A DNA stretch of 64,000 bases from Catonia carolina (lineage: Eukaryota; Arthropoda; Insecta; Hemiptera; Achilidae), in assembly GCA_035578175.1 (NCBI GenBank), contig JAQMRL010000003.1:105636969-105700968 (forward strand). Reading direction: 5' to 3'. The notes below the pieces were generated by a model. That model was not told the DNA's origin. It worked only from the letters and a program-made list of their open reading frames with translations, and did not search any database. This document shows positions 51,485-64,000 of this stretch, piece by piece (positions within the stretch are counted from its first letter, which is position 1; each line of letters begins with the position of its first letter). Both the position numbers and the translations under genes were made by a program.

Positions 51485-54140
51485 TAGATATATATATATT
51501 TTTTTAAATAATGTATATAACATAAAACTACAATACAAAGAAAACACGATGCAAGTTTTTCTTCTGACATAAAAGAAAATCGAGATTAATCTGTAAATAT
51601 AATCTAAGAGCACGTGGCAAGCGCCTGGCGTATTACTTGATAAAAGAAGTAACAAATCAAGGAAAGCGCACCGTATCCGTAATAAGGTTGCCTAAGATAA
51701 TATCGGATATCCAATAACCACAAGTATTTACACGTGCATGCAGATGAATTTATAAATGATAAATTGCTATCATAACCTATGATAATCTGTGTCGTTCAAC
51801 TCATGTAATGGAATACAGAAATGTAATCAACAGAATAATACTGGAACACGCCTTTAGTGAACAGCAGAAATGAAAGGAAAAAGCCCCATGAAATAGGTTA
51901 ATCCATTCTTCAAATTTATTCAATGTAAATATTTGAAGTTACGTAAAATGTAAATTTTCAGACATTATCAGTATTATTAAAAAGTATAAAATCGATACTT
52001 TTCATTCCAATGTCTCCATCAAGATACGTAAACACTAATTAGCATATTTGATTCATTTAATTAAGTAGAATAAATTATTAACTATATCCGTGGTGTAGCG
52101 GTAAGCAAGGACTTAATATTATATACTGTGAAATACGCTGGCTGGACCATTACGTTTTGCCTAACCGTCGCTTGTGTATGAGTTGCCTTCACGCTCTGAC
52201 ACTAAATGCTGTCCAGGCGCCGCTAGTCTAAACCCTCTGTTGTTCCTTTTAAAATACAAAGTAGAACATTCTATTATTTATTTATCTACTAAAAAAAGCT
52301 CTATGACTTTCATATAAAAATCGGCTCCCTTTTTATTGTGATAGTATTGTTTGAACCGTGGTGAAGTGAATTAAACACGGTCTGTACATAACACGTATTG
52401 AAGCAGTTTCTCCGTAACGGGCAGTTAGCGTATAATTTTTAATCGGGTTGTAAGTACGAATAAATTACTTATTTGAATGTAAATGACCATATTTCTTTTT
52501 AGTTATATTTTGTTTAAGTCTTAAGTAAGTTTTAGAAAATTTTGTATTAAATTATTTATTAAATATTAATTATTTATAATATTATTATTTGTATATATTA
52601 ATTATAATATTAATATTAAATATTTATTAAATTTTGTATTTTGTATTAACTCTGTAGTTAAGTTACGTAGTTTAGTTTAATTTCTAGTTGTTTAAATTAA
52701 GTAATACATTTTAAAATAATTAATAAATTATAATTGTAATTTTAAATTTTATAGGAGTTTTGTTATTTAGAAATAACTATATCCTGAAAGAACCCGGAAT
52801 AAACATCACAATATATTACATATATATCGCAGAAATAGTCTACGATACGATAGAATCCTACATATACGATAGGATAGAAGTGAACTTAAAAACTACAGTG
52901 TGATACGATACAAAAGTAAACTCAAATAATTTGTGATAAATTTTGAAATTTAAATAAAAATTTTCGATACTTTAAACCAGAGTAATACAATATTTTTATG
53001 TTTTAATAAATTAATAATGAGACAATTTATATTATCCTACTAAAAAATTAAATGAATACTTATCCGTTTTATGACGTGTCGATCATTAAGTCATTTTTGT
53101 GGTTATCAGCCAACATCCTTTCTGCCTTCATACAGAATCATTGTTATTTCTAAATTTAGTAGTTTGCGATATTTCTAAGTTTTAATACACTGTATTTAAA
53201 TATTTTTCAAATATTGACAATTTTAAGTAAATTAGATTCCCATATCAAAGAAAATAACAAAAATTCGAAAACTGGTTTAAATTTCAAGTCTTCACGTTTT
53301 ATGTAGCGCAAAATACATAAAAATAAAATGATGAGTAACGTTCCTTGATAGACAAATGATATGCATTGATTACGCGTATTTTATTTATAAAATACGGTCT
53401 CTGCAACTACAAACCATTGTTTGTTTCAATTTTTTAAAATAGTATGAGAAATTCGGGATCTAATAAATTATCATTATTAATTTTTTTTATTATTTATTTG
53501 GAACTGTGAGAAATTTGAATAACGACCAATTTTTTTTAATAACCAATAAAAAAAATACAAAATCACATGACAGATCAATTAAAAGTAGAGTTCATTCACA
53601 CAGTTTTACTATTCACAATAACGAGAAATAAAAGAATTAATATAAAACACACACTTTAATTAAAACTTAAATAGAAAAAATACGAACGTCCAAAATTTAA
53701 AAACAATGACCATTATAAAATTTAAAGAACTTTTTTAAACAAATGGCCAAATCAATAGGCACTCTTCTTCTTCTTTTTAATTTTCGGTGTACGAATCTTT
53801 CTGTAAATATAATATATCTCCAATTAACGGATTTTTATGACGTAATCGGTTCTAAAATTTGGTTTACAAGTGTCTTAGCAGTATCCACTATGACAGAGAT
53901 ATTTAGGTCATAATATAAAGTTAAATTTGAAACGTAGTAGCCTACGCTATATCAGTGATAAGTAGTCTACATTAGTTTGAAATAATAGATTCTAGACCAA
54001 CATTACATTACAAATCAAAATCGAGAAAACCTACTACCGAATAATATAAATAATATACACCTTATGTTATGTGATTTTTTGGAAAAAAAAACAACACTAA
54101 TTTCCCCAAGGAGAGGAGACCCTTTCCGTAATCTTCCCAT
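51485..54140. other. AT-rich low-complexity sequence
   Basis: A SINE-like head 'atccgtggtgtagcggtaag' lies at 52086-52106 without a clear body; 52440-52760 is almost pure A/T. No frames of note. Confidence 0.4.
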
Positions 54141-54144
54141 TCTG

Positions 54145-54240
54145 TTGGCGCGTTAGCGTAGTTGCTTTTATGCTGGGGTTAACAAATTCGATTTCCGGTC
54201 AGATCTGTCGTTTTTGCATAAATAATTTTCATTTATCACC
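54145..54240 (+). repeat. SINE-like tRNA-derived head, probable
   Basis: 'tgttggcgcgttagcgtagt' (box A-like) and 'acaaattcgatttccggtca' (box B-like), then 'gatctgtcgtttttgcataa' and 'tttatcacccttcatcgtga', in SINE family C order. Confidence 0.5.
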
Positions 54241-54244
54241 CTTC

Positions 54245-55240
54245 ATCGTGAAGCGGTTAAATGTATAATTTAAATCATTCTGCTAACATAATCTAATTAA
54301 TTATTACATTAAACTGCTACATTAAAAAAAATCAAAATTCCATATTTACTGTACGATTGTTGGTCCACGACAAATTTATTTTTAATTGTTGCAATTACAA
54401 CTCCGGAACTACATAATGACTTTGGAAAAAATATAAAATAAAATGAAATATTAATTAAATTTTGAAAAAGAAATTTTGTTTTACTATTTAGTTAGTGAAA
54501 TAAAAAAAGTTAAATATTGTGTTTACATTTTTTATACTATTTAAATTAAAATTTAGAAAAAGAAATAAATTTTATATAAATTAAATATTTGCCTTAGGTA
54601 ACGAAATGCATGAACCAGCTGTTTTAAAAACTATCACAACTGATCGCTACAATCGACTGCATTACCATTAATGTGAAAAAGAGTCAGATGAAAAGAAAGA
54701 AAATTACCCACGACAAAACAATCACACTTTCCTATAGGTTTAAAACCCCTCATTGTACTCACAAAAGCTGTTTTATATTCGGATTTTTTTAATTTTTTCA
54801 GTCTTCCACCGGAGTACGTACGAGAAAATAACTTTTATTTTGTTATATGCAAGACATTTGAATACACAAAACCCTAATCTGTACAAAAGAAAAGTACTAT
54901 GGAATCAAGACATACTTTGTCCAATACAATGATAAAACCCACGAATACTTAAGAACGGCTGGAAACTACGTGCTCTAAAAAGCCGAGAGAATTATTTTTC
55001 GCAAGATTTCGAAACGCAAATAGTGGATTACGAGTAAAGATAGCAAGAAAACAAGAATTATTCCAAACGAGTAATTGATGTATTTCTTTTAAAATCTTAA
55101 ACGAAGATATTTCATTGAATCTATAGAGTGCATGATGAACGAATAGAATAACAAAATTTTTAAGCACTAAACAATAAATCAAAATATAGTGCTAACAAGG
55201 TGGTTTAGGAAAATTCGAAAGGATAGGATCGGAATAGTAT
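54245..55240. other. AT-rich sequence, nothing recognised
   Basis: A 77-codon minus frame at 54949-55182 has no motif. Confidence 0.35.
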
Positions 55241-55244
55241 GGGA

Positions 55245-55628
55245 AATTGCCCATAACGGGCAGGTGGAGTGTTAAATTAATTGCACTCAATCTGTTGGTT
55301 CCAAGGCTACAAACAATAGTTCTGTTTCTTATCACATAGTCAGCCAACCATTAGACTGAACTATTTAAGAACAGAAGAGGTAGAGGTGTAAAAGACACTA
55401 GTCAGAGTTCGCTCGTCTGAGAGTATTGAATTTCACTATTTAGCCAGAGCCTGTGGTCAATGAAGTGAAGGTGTCATTTTCAGGGTGGAAGGTGGGTGCT
55501 TTTCGGAGGGCCTGGCATGCTGATAAGCATACTCTTTTAACTCAGTGAGGAAGACAATAGTAAACCACCTCACTCCTCGTTTTTACTTAGTAAAGCCTCT
55601 AGAGGTTCAAACCAACCTTCAACAGTAT
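55245..55628 (-). repeat. Hairpin-headed repeat (family D), full copy
   Basis: Minus-strand match to 14848-15240 along its full length: 'ttgaaggttggtttgaacct' head, 'aggagtgaggtggtttacta', 'tgctgataagcat'/'atgccaggccctc' blocks, 'gtgataagaaacagaactat' and 'ggagtgttaaatt'-side end. The head hairpin has decayed here. Confidence 0.7.
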
Positions 55629-55689
55629 GGGAAAACTTTCCTGATCTGTCAGAGTGCAGAAATAAATCACAAACTTCATGACATTCACT

Positions 55690-56880
55690 AATACAAAAAA
55701 ACCAATGGATGTATGGAAGTAGTAAGATGTCTACTGAGAACAAATGGTGAGTATATGGGCTGTAAAAGAATAATGTGATCTACAGTGTCCCTGAGCGATA
55801 AAATATTTTAACATTGGCAAGAAATAGATAAGGTGAGATAGTATTTTGTATAAAAAAGTGAATTGTAACGTGAGCTTCCTACCTGGAAAAGTGAAGTGGT
55901 GTTGTCGACCCTTGGTGTTATTTCTTGTACTATTTTGTTATTAAGTTTTATTCAGTTGATAGTGTTATCTAACTGTTGCATTTGTGTATACTTTTTATGA
56001 CTTATTTACAAAATTTCTGAGAATCCCTTTTATTTCCTTTGTTCATCGTAGAATCTACCTTTGTATTTATTTGTTTACTACCTCATTGTTCTATTCCTTT
56101 CTAGAAACGTAAAATGGTACACAAAAAGTTAGCTCCTTTTCTCGGTAGTTCATTCAGATCAAGTTGCCATACGGTCATGAGTGAATGCTAATAGACAGCT
56201 ACGTTAAGGGAAAAGATCTGCAAGTTGTACACATAGTATTTGGTCGTAGGTAACAGGTAACTGTTAAACGTAAAATAATTTCTATTGTTAGTTAAGTTAA
56301 TTTACGCTTTAAGTTTTGTAATTAATTGAAGTAATTAAACTGTAATTCTTTGTAGTCTTAGTTAAATGATTTATTGTAATTTATAATTTAGTAAATAAAT
56401 AATTGTTATAAGTTCAGAGGAAGTCTGTCATTATTTCAAAAAGTCGTCGCCGTGAGTCAGCTCTTTAACAGCTGATTTTTGGAGACGAGGGTTTCTGGTT
56501 CATATCCTAGTAAAGGTAGTTACATTTAAACGGATTTGAATACTAGACTGTAGTTTCCGGTGATGGTTGGGGTTCAATTAACCATACTCTCTCAGAACTG
56601 ATCGGCCTAGGTCTGTACAAGACTACACCTCATTTACACGTCATACACATCATCCTCATCTCATTGGGTCACAGGGTTGCTTATTGTTCTGAATCGAACA
56701 GATTGCAACGTACACATTAGAGATAAATAAAAAAAATTATTATTTTAATTACACCCAGATTCCGAACGAACCTAGGCGTAGGTCTAATAATATAAAGCTT
56801 GATAGAGATCCTTTTGAGGATCACTTTTTGTAATGAGATCTAAAGATTTAGTTACTGATCAATTGAAATAAGCAATGTTT
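55690..56880 (+). repeat. Dispersed repeat also found at 59630-59800, split by ~1 kb
   Basis: 'actgagaacaaatggtgagt', 'atgggctgtaaaagaat' and 'tgtccctgagcgataaaata' (55735-55805), then 'agatccttttgaggatcact' and 'tgtaatgagatctaaagatt' (56806-56850). In the second copy at 59640-59790 the two halves are contiguous, so about 1 kb (including the SINE at 56448) was inserted here. Confidence 0.55.
56448..56740 (+). repeat. tRNA-derived SINE, family B, head truncated
   Basis: 'cgtgagtcagctctttaaca', 'ggttcatatcctagtaaagg', 'cggatttgaatactagactg', 'atggttggggttcaattaac', 'cctcatctcattgggtcaca' and 'cagattgcaacgtacacatt', ending in an A-rich tail. Best uninterrupted reference for the 48.5-47.5 kb copy. 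Confidence 0.8.
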
Positions 56881-56884
56881 TTCA

Positions 56885-58155
56885 CTGTTGCAGATTTTCT
56901 AAATTCCTTCAGATTCGCGTGAAAATAATGATGAAACTTTACTCATATTTTCTGCTGTGTACATGAAAATTAATCAACATCTACTTACCGGCGTGATAAA
57001 ACATTATCAGCGCCTAGTTAGATACTGCAATAATGCAAAATTGTCATGCAGGAAATATACAATAGAGAGTAATCAATCAATAATGAACTGCAGTAAATCT
57101 TAATTTAATTAATACATTGCTATGTAGAACAACAGTAATCTGCAGCTATCCCCTCCAACAAATTCAAATAATTGTAACATACAAACCACATGCTGTTATT
57201 ATAATTGATAAGGATTCTTGATGGATTTATAGATCAGGTCCTTGAACTTGACAAAAAATTCGTTATCAATAACAATTGGAATGTGATCTCAATCGAACGC
57301 ATTCGCAATAAAATAAAACGGTGTACGTGGATATAACTTATCCAAAAATCAACAAGGTATTCAATATCTCTTTAAAACAATTGATTATTGATGTACCTAC
57401 AAAAATAATCATATGTTTCGTTCTTCAACAGTCATTAAAACATAATAAACTTACTTTTTGATTTCATTTATACAAGATTTCATTCCGTTCTAAACAAATC
57501 TTGACATAATAAAAAGTTTTCAGATAAAATTTTTATTAACAGCTCTTAGACTATAATATGAACAAAGACTGAACGGACATCCGAATCATTTCGCGATAAA
57601 CTTACTGGACAACAGCGACTATACTTTTACGAAACTTAACAGATACAATGAGTTCCAATTAACAGATTTGAACAATATTAATTTTACTTTTACAAATATT
57701 TATATATTTTTTTATTTCAATTTTCAACCATTAAATGAATTTATTTTAAAAATTCCTAAAAAAATAGGTTATCTGTAACATTTATTATTAATGTATAATA
57801 ATGTCTCTGTATAAAAGAACAGGTTGTAATTTTGCTGACATTAAAAAAAAGTTCTAGACAAGTTTCCCGTAAACAGGAATCTTTGCAAACCCATTTTAAA
57901 GAAAAATTATTTTACATTTTTTATTCATAAAATTTCATGAATTTGCTTACATAGAGCTTATACATCTTACATATCTTAGAGCTTAGATATCTTTTGACCA
58001 CATAAAGTAACTTTAGGCATTTCTGGAAGCTTTTTTTGGAGCTAACACTCTCAGCATTCTTTCACTGTGTGTTTACTCCTTTCTTTCGTTCATCCGATGA
58101 TATGCTTTTATTCTTTAATACAGTCCTTGAGAAGTCAATAATCAGTTGTATAATT
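56885..58155. other. AT-rich sequence, nothing recognised
   Basis: No feature seen. Confidence 0.35.
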
Positions 58156-58159
58156 TTGG

Positions 58160-58450
58160 TTAAGTCCATTATAGTTTTTTTGGTTCATTACCGTTTTCTC
58201 GATAAATCATTTCTGACTTCTTCAAACCATTTATGTATTGTTTAGTGTCCTCAAAGTCGGTCTGATCATTCTCTTGTACAATAACTTTTCCTCCTCGTAA
58301 CCTGTACTGTTTGTCTGCTGTCTTCGGACCCATTATCTTGCGGAGGATCTTTCTCTCAAATTTCTGTGTTCCTCTTAAACTAACCTTTCCGATCATTCTA
58401 AGGTATTTTCTAACATACACAAACGCAAGTTTTAACACCGTAAGATACTA
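58160..58450 (-). pseudogene. LINE C-terminal fragment (RKILRKIxGP block)
   Basis: Minus frame 58438-58169 reads LRGTQKFERKILRKIMGPKT, then KQYRLRGGK and INGLKKSEMIYRENGNEP. The FERKILRKIxGP motif is characteristic of the post-RT region of a common insect LINE (expected to be preceded by YGSExW and followed by R(x)RWLGHVxRM). Only this segment is readable, open for 89 codons. Upstream and downstream homology is lost. Confidence 0.6.
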
Positions 58451-58549
58451 CAATGTATGGATCTTGGATGTAAAAATGTTTGTACCAAAATCAAAATTTC
58501 ATAAATTGTCATCCCCAGATAACTTTACTCTTGATCTTTCTATATAGCT

Positions 58550-59630
58550 GAGAGAACCATAAACATAATCGCAATATTTTGTACAATTATTAGATCTCCT
58601 TATGTAGCCTAAGCTCTTCTTTACAGAAAAAAATTAAGAAATAAAATATATTTATCATTTGAATTTATAACTTTATATTTTGTATTCCTCTCTTGGTGTT
58701 CTTACTTCTCCTTCAATAAATTTAACATTTAAATTGAAAATTCAAGAAAACTTATTAAAGTACATATGAATACCAAGGAGTAGAGTGGAGAAAATCAAGA
58801 TCGGTACTAATGTTAAAATTGTTGCATTTCTTCAAAATATCCTCGAAACACATTTATTTCTCTAATTCGTTTATTTAATTTTTTTATATTTACAAGCGAA
58901 TGTTTTCTGAAAAGATAGTAGGTAGATATGACAAAAATCAGTAATTATCTTAAATTTTTCATTATTTATTCAATTTTTTACTTATTAATTATAGGCCTAT
59001 ATTAAGAATTATATTTTCAGTAGTCTATTGTTTACTATTAAATGCAAATTAAGAACATTAATTTTAAGTAAGTCAAGGTTTGCTAATTATTTAATATTAA
59101 GACATTTTTATTAAAAAAATCCTGAATAATAAAATAATTAATAGATTATTGCATCATTAATTTATGGTTTAATTTGTCGGGTAGTAATAATAACAATTAC
59201 TTTTTTTTAAATATAATTAGGTTTATTCAGAACATAAAATATTCCATTGCATCGAAATATGATTCTACAATTTAATTTTAGTTCATTATAATTGAATTTA
59301 AATAATGATATCATTTTACACGTTGAAAATATCTGATTATGTTTTTTTTTAATTTCCTCCGAGTACTATTGTTAAATCAATAGTTATTAGTATATGATTC
59401 TAGAAATATTACAGCGTTGAGTTTCTAGAATGTTCCAAATTCTGATAATTAAAAAAAATTAACTATCGATAAAATTGGTTAAACTGGAGGTAAATTACAT
59501 GAATTCTTATATAACATTGCATAAATTACGTCAAACATATTTGTTAATGTTATAATTTGGTATCTGAAAAATATAGTTGTGGAGAAATAGTTGTGGTATT
59601 GATTTGTAGGAAAAAGAATTCTTTTTTTAG
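58550..59630. other. AT-rich sequence, nothing recognised
   Basis: No feature seen. Confidence 0.35.
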
Positions 59631-59639
59631 TTTTATTTT

Positions 59640-60930
59640 ACTGAGAACAAATTGTGACAATATGGGCTGTAGAAGATATCAAAAATACTTAACATTATTA
59701 TTATCTGTAGTGGCCCTGAGGAATAAAATATAAAGATTTACTGAGATCCTTTCGATAATCACTTATTGTAATGAATCTAAAGATATATAATATTGAAATA
59801 CGCCCCAACTGTTACTTTTAACTGTTGTTAACAAATAATAGCTTTTTTAGAGATACTAACAAAAATTCAATGAATCCACTGATCTATCATAGTAATAAAA
59901 CAACATCTAATTTATGATTCTTTTAAGTTTTATTTTTTTGGCTGGCTCGGTCAAACGAGGCAGCATGCAACAAAACAAAACGAAAGATAATTTACAAATC
60001 AACATAGTGGTCATAGCGACTCTTTTGGGTTAAGGAACAGTTGATTTGAAGCTGTAATATTTGTCCATACCCTAGCCGGGAATCGAATCCGGAACCTCCA
60101 CTTTACAGCGTAGTACGCTAACCACTGGGCCAAGGAGGCGGCCTAAGGAAAAAGTTATCCAGAAGAAAACTAAAATATACTTTTTAATGATCAATACAAT
60201 GGCTTTAAAATACAACACATATTTTAGCAAAATTAATTTTTCTTTTATTCACTGGTTTTTCCAACGATGCTTTTTAAAATATTTTCAAGGATTTTAAATT
60301 TATCACTATGCAGAAGAAAAAATCTGGATCTTAATACCGTCAAAACGATTTAAATAAATATCAAAAATTGAACAACAATTTTTGTTGATTTAATTATTTT
60401 TAATGAGGCACGTTCTAGAACAAAGTTCCCTAGGTCGTAACTCATTAATTTCCGACGATTTTTTTAAGTTTCATTTTTTTGACTGGCTTGGTGGAACGTA
60501 GCAAGAGTGCAACCAACCAAAATGAAAGACCGTTTACAATCAAGTAAAAATGTTTAAAACTTTATTATTCGATTTTTATTATAACCAGAATGTGTGTGTA
60601 ACAACCAAAATTCGACAGATAATTTGGTTTGATTTTTATTTATTTATTATCTATTGGGTACAACTGCACATTATTGACAACATACCAATTTGTTCTGTGT
60701 TTTTCGCTGGTAATGTTAATTTGTTTTTGGCTTGAATTTTAACAATAACATCTTATAGTGTTGTTTGTTCATAAGTGGCTGTCAGTTGATCACTAAACAA
60801 AGTCGTTTGCCTAACTGTTGTTACTTAACTATTAATAGCTATTTTAGAGGTGTACTAACAATGATATTATGAGTCTAACGACCTGTAATAATACTTAAGG
60901 AAACAACATTTAATGTATGAAATTTTTTAC
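59640..60930. repeat. Rearranged repeat block: partly duplicated segments around a SINE
   Basis: 'tttttttggctggctcggtc' (59933) and 'tttttttgactggcttggtg' (60474) head two ~80 bp matching segments; 'aactgttgttaacaaataat' (59820) and 'aactgttgttacttaactat' (60814) head two more. The left half also matches 55735-56850. Confidence 0.55.
60006..60143 (-). repeat. tRNA-derived SINE, family A, well preserved
   Basis: Minus: 'gccgcctccttggcccagtg' box A region, box B 'aggttccggattcgattccc', 'ggctagggtatggacaaata', end 'aaaagagtcgctatgaccac'. Confidence 0.75.
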
Positions 60931-60934
60931 CGTT

Positions 60935-63900
60935 ATTAAAATCTTGCAATTTAAGTCATATTTTAGCAAAACAGTGTTTTAATACTCGTTTTAGTAAATA
61001 GTAACACCAACATCGAGACAAAATTTCAATTCAAGAAATAATAAAGTAAATTACACTTTTTAACAAAAAATACTAATTTGTCCTTTTATTAACGTTATTT
61101 TTAAAGAAATAATGGCAGTTTGTTAAAAAAAGCATTGATATTAACAAATGGTTACTTAATGAATACGTTCATTTCACACACATTTCTATTCAAATACTAA
61201 ATGCCAAAGCAAAATGTCGTTGACATAGAGCAAAAAACTCTTAGCTTTATTAACAAAAGAATGATCAATACATCTATTCTAATAAAAGCAGTCAGTATTT
61301 AAATACTTGAGTACAACCTCGGTAATCTAAACGAATAGAAGTTTGGATAATTAAATATATATTATATTGAAGTAAATTTTTTTTAGTAAAATAACTATAC
61401 GAATCAACAAAGAGTTGCATTCGGTTAAAAATTCACCGGCTGTTATGTTAAATACAACATTTGGAGCCGGATAAGTTCAGTTTATAAGGGTTCAGATTAT
61501 CATGATTTTTCTATAATTCTTTCAACAGTTCACTGGATTGTATTATAATTAGATAGGCCACAGCGGATCGCATTAAATTAAATGGGGATGTTTGTATTGT
61601 GTTGTATCAGTACGCCCACAATTAACTTACTTTTGTCGGTGCATCAAGGTCATGGAGAAAAGCCAATTTCTATTCATTTAAGTTCTTTTACATTGAATAT
61701 GGCTTTGTACATCAAATAGTATGTTTTTGTTATACGATTTTCTTCTAATTTGTCGTTAATATTCAAAGTTTTTTATTCAAAATAAATTTTCTGATATTAC
61801 TTAAAACTAGGCCTTTGAAGTCAACCCAATCAGTCAATCTGGTAGAAAGTCGCTATTATTTGTTAAGTAACATCGGATGGGAAAGCTACTTTGTAAGGTA
61901 ACCAGCTGACAGCCATCCGTGAACAAACTCTACTGAAGGTCTCAGTTCAAACTCATGCCTAATCACATCAAAAATACACCGAAAAGCAGCAATAAAATTG
62001 GGTGGTTAATACTGTACAGTTCTTGTTAACAAAAATAACTTAAATCCTGAAAGATACAATGAAACTTATCAGAATGTAGAAAGAATAATTTTTAAAATAT
62101 TTGATTTTATCCTTTGTAGATATAATAACAAATTATATAACAATATAATTTATAAATAATAACAATAACAAATTCATATATCATGACTTACATTGTAAAC
62201 ACTGTTGTAAAGATGAAATTTCTCTGTTCAGCGAACGTTAAAGACTTAAAAGATTTACCGTATAAATTTTAAATTTCATTCTTTATTGTTTTTATTTAAA
62301 ATTAATGTTATTTAAAATTAGATGTTGTATTGTTCACAATTTTTATCAGTTGGATCAGATTCAGTGGACTTGTGATTCATTAATATGAACTCCTGTTGTT
62401 AGTAAAATTACTTATTGTTCTCGTATTTTAAAGAACAGATTGTAAAGTCACAGATTTGTTAATAAAAAATTTAAAAAAATATACACGCTGAGTTTTAGAA
62501 TTACAGCTTTTAGGGAAGGTATAGGAACTATTATTCCTTTCAGGTAGCTCTATACTCTTTTTACGCCTTAGGTTCAAAAATTTGTAATTAAAACTTTAAA
62601 TTTTACTTTGTCTTTAAAATTTTCACCCCTTTTCTACCTCTTGGCACAAGTGACTGAAATGAAAATTCTTTCGTTTTTTCTGTTCACCCCTAAAGAAAAA
62701 GATATGCTAAATTTCAGCCCTTTAGACGATCGGGAATTTACTCCCTCATTGATCACTAATTCTTCAAGAAGTCAATGAATGAGCGAATCAGTAAAGACTT
62801 TCACTTTGCTGATATTGATTTTAAATTTAAATCCTATGTAATGCGCTTTTCATCACAAGGTTTAAGGTTAGTTTAAATTTAGTCAATGTCTAGGTTACTA
62901 ACGAGATTAACTGAAAAATAAGGTGAACTAAAAAATTTAATAGTCTAAGAAATATCATTTGCAGGTTAGACTTATCATTCTATTATCTATTTAAAAAATT
63001 TTAGCCATTGATAGTAATACAGCAAATACATGAAAATGAACTTTTATTACAGAGAATAAACAATCAAGAAATAACACGTAAAATGTGAAATAAATAAACT
63101 ACAATAACAAATATTAAAAAAGTAATTGAAGATAATATATTACTTAAGGTAATTTATATCTTAAATCCAGCCAGTCAAATACCAAACAATTGAAATTCTT
63201 TTGAAACATGCAAATATCTTTTATTCAAGCATTTTGATCAGGTAATTATCAACAATGAACCCTTTGAGGTTTCTCCATTAAAATTTGATTCCTTCCTTCA
63301 AAAAACTTTCTTTAAAAATGTCAACAAAGTGGACGGCTGTAAAGATGAAAAATACTGTGAATTCAAATTGAATTTTTTAAAATTAATTTAAGAGTCGTTA
63401 ATACATCCGAAACTTACAAAGATATTTAGTACATTTTAATTATATTTTTAAAAAAGTAGAAATTGTACAAACTTCTTAATTATTGAATTTAGATTTATTT
63501 GATTAAATAACTGAAATATAAGGATATTTAAATAACTTTTAAATAAGTATTTGTATGTTTTTTGTGTGAAACAAAGTTTAGTTCTCGGAAAAGTATCACG
63601 TGTAAGTATTGTGTAACAATTTTTTATTTTTTCAAACTACACAAGTTAAAAATATTTATAATAATGCAGGCTCTATTTCTGTTTTTTTTAAATTATTTTT
63701 AATACTTTAGCACATTATGGTATCTATTATTTATGTAATATTATGAATGAAAATTCACTTACGAATACACCATAAAAAATCATGTCTCCTTATTCTTACC
63801 TGAAAACAAAACACAAACATTATTTTAGCTTACCAATACTGTCATATGTAATTACACTTAAAAATATTTAGCTCCATAACAATTTATATTAGTGCACAAT

Positions 63901-63970
63901 AAATGTAGTTAAAAGATGGTAAATTATAATACCAGGGTATAACACTTGAAAAGATATTTTTAAGGTTGTT
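60935..63970. other. AT-rich sequence, no confident feature
   Basis: 62500-62830 ('aaatttcagccctttagacg', 'gagcgaatcagtaaagactt') looks like a known type of insect repeat but has no second copy here. A possible 37 bp exon is discussed under findings. Confidence 0.3.
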
Positions 63971-63974
63971 CATA

Positions 63975-64000
63975 TCTTTTTTGTTTTACGTTCGACTATA
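63975..64000 (-). repeat. SINE family C tail at window edge, probable
   Basis: 'cttttttgttttacgttcga' is the reverse complement of the family C tail 'gacgtaaaacaaaaaa'; continues outside the window. Confidence 0.4.

Noticed and set aside
54949..55182. 77-codon minus-strand frame
   Set aside because: No recognisable domain, no neighbouring exons.
55864..56447. Solo LTR (TG...CA, AATAAA-like signal)
   Set aside because: No matching target duplication and no second copy here; mentioned only as a possibility under the 55.7-60.9 kb finding.
1..64000. CRISPR array, prokaryotic operon or rRNA genes
   Set aside because: The window is clearly eukaryotic (spliced gene, SINEs, LINEs, microsatellites); no regular short repeat-spacer pattern was seen.

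Overview
The window is AT-rich, intron-rich and dense in decayed transposons, with no operons and no long host open reading frames. The transposon types (RTE-like and other LINEs, DUF4817-type mariner transposases, tRNA-derived SINEs, MITEs) and a trehalose/sugar-transporter gene with kilobase introns point to an insect. A hemipteran is my guess from the repeat flavour, but that is inference and not proven here.

The only host gene I can support is a facilitated trehalose/sugar transporter (Tret1-like, major facilitator superfamily) on the minus strand. Four consecutive exons at 23809-23637, 19932-19776, 4196-4061 and 1859-1674 join in matching phases (2, 0, 1, 1). They encode about 217 residues: a soluble N-terminus and the first three membrane helices. 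The rest of the gene lies beyond the left edge. Its introns are 3.7 kb, 15.6 kb and 2.2 kb, so nearly everything from 1 to 23.6 kb is intronic transposon debris.

In detail: 1-3.7 kb holds exon 4, several SINEs and a LINE tail. 4-9.5 kb holds exon 3, a tandem duplication, a copy of a ~0.9 kb repeat family (called R900 here) and an internally deleted mariner with both inverted repeats. 10-15.3 kb holds a LINE tail, a foldback element, a 370 bp MITE and two copies of a hairpin-headed repeat. 15.8-19.15 kb is a full-length RTE/BovB-like retrotransposon with an 11 bp target duplication and only two obvious lesions. 19.8-23.8 kb holds exons 2 and 1, a SINE, a CTAG-rich MITE and a second R900 copy.

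From 24 kb to the right end I see no host gene. This part holds nested transposons: a LINE interrupted by two SINE-like insertions (24 kb), a pogo transposase scrap (31.5 kb), truncated LINE 3' ends (32.6, 33.9, 35.2 kb) with a MITE inserted in one, a complete but disabled mariner (37-38.4 kb), a LINE split by a 1.2 kb element with ~240 bp inverted repeats (45.4-46.6 kb), and a SINE split by a 645 bp TTAA-flanked piggyBac-like MITE carrying GAGAGAC repeats (47.6-48.2 kb). SINEs and low-complexity AT-rich DNA fill the remainder.

I found no CRISPR array, no intact transposase, no clear functional tRNA or rRNA gene and no convincing novel multi-gene system. The most interesting material is the set of non-autonomous elements with unusual ends and internal motif arrays.
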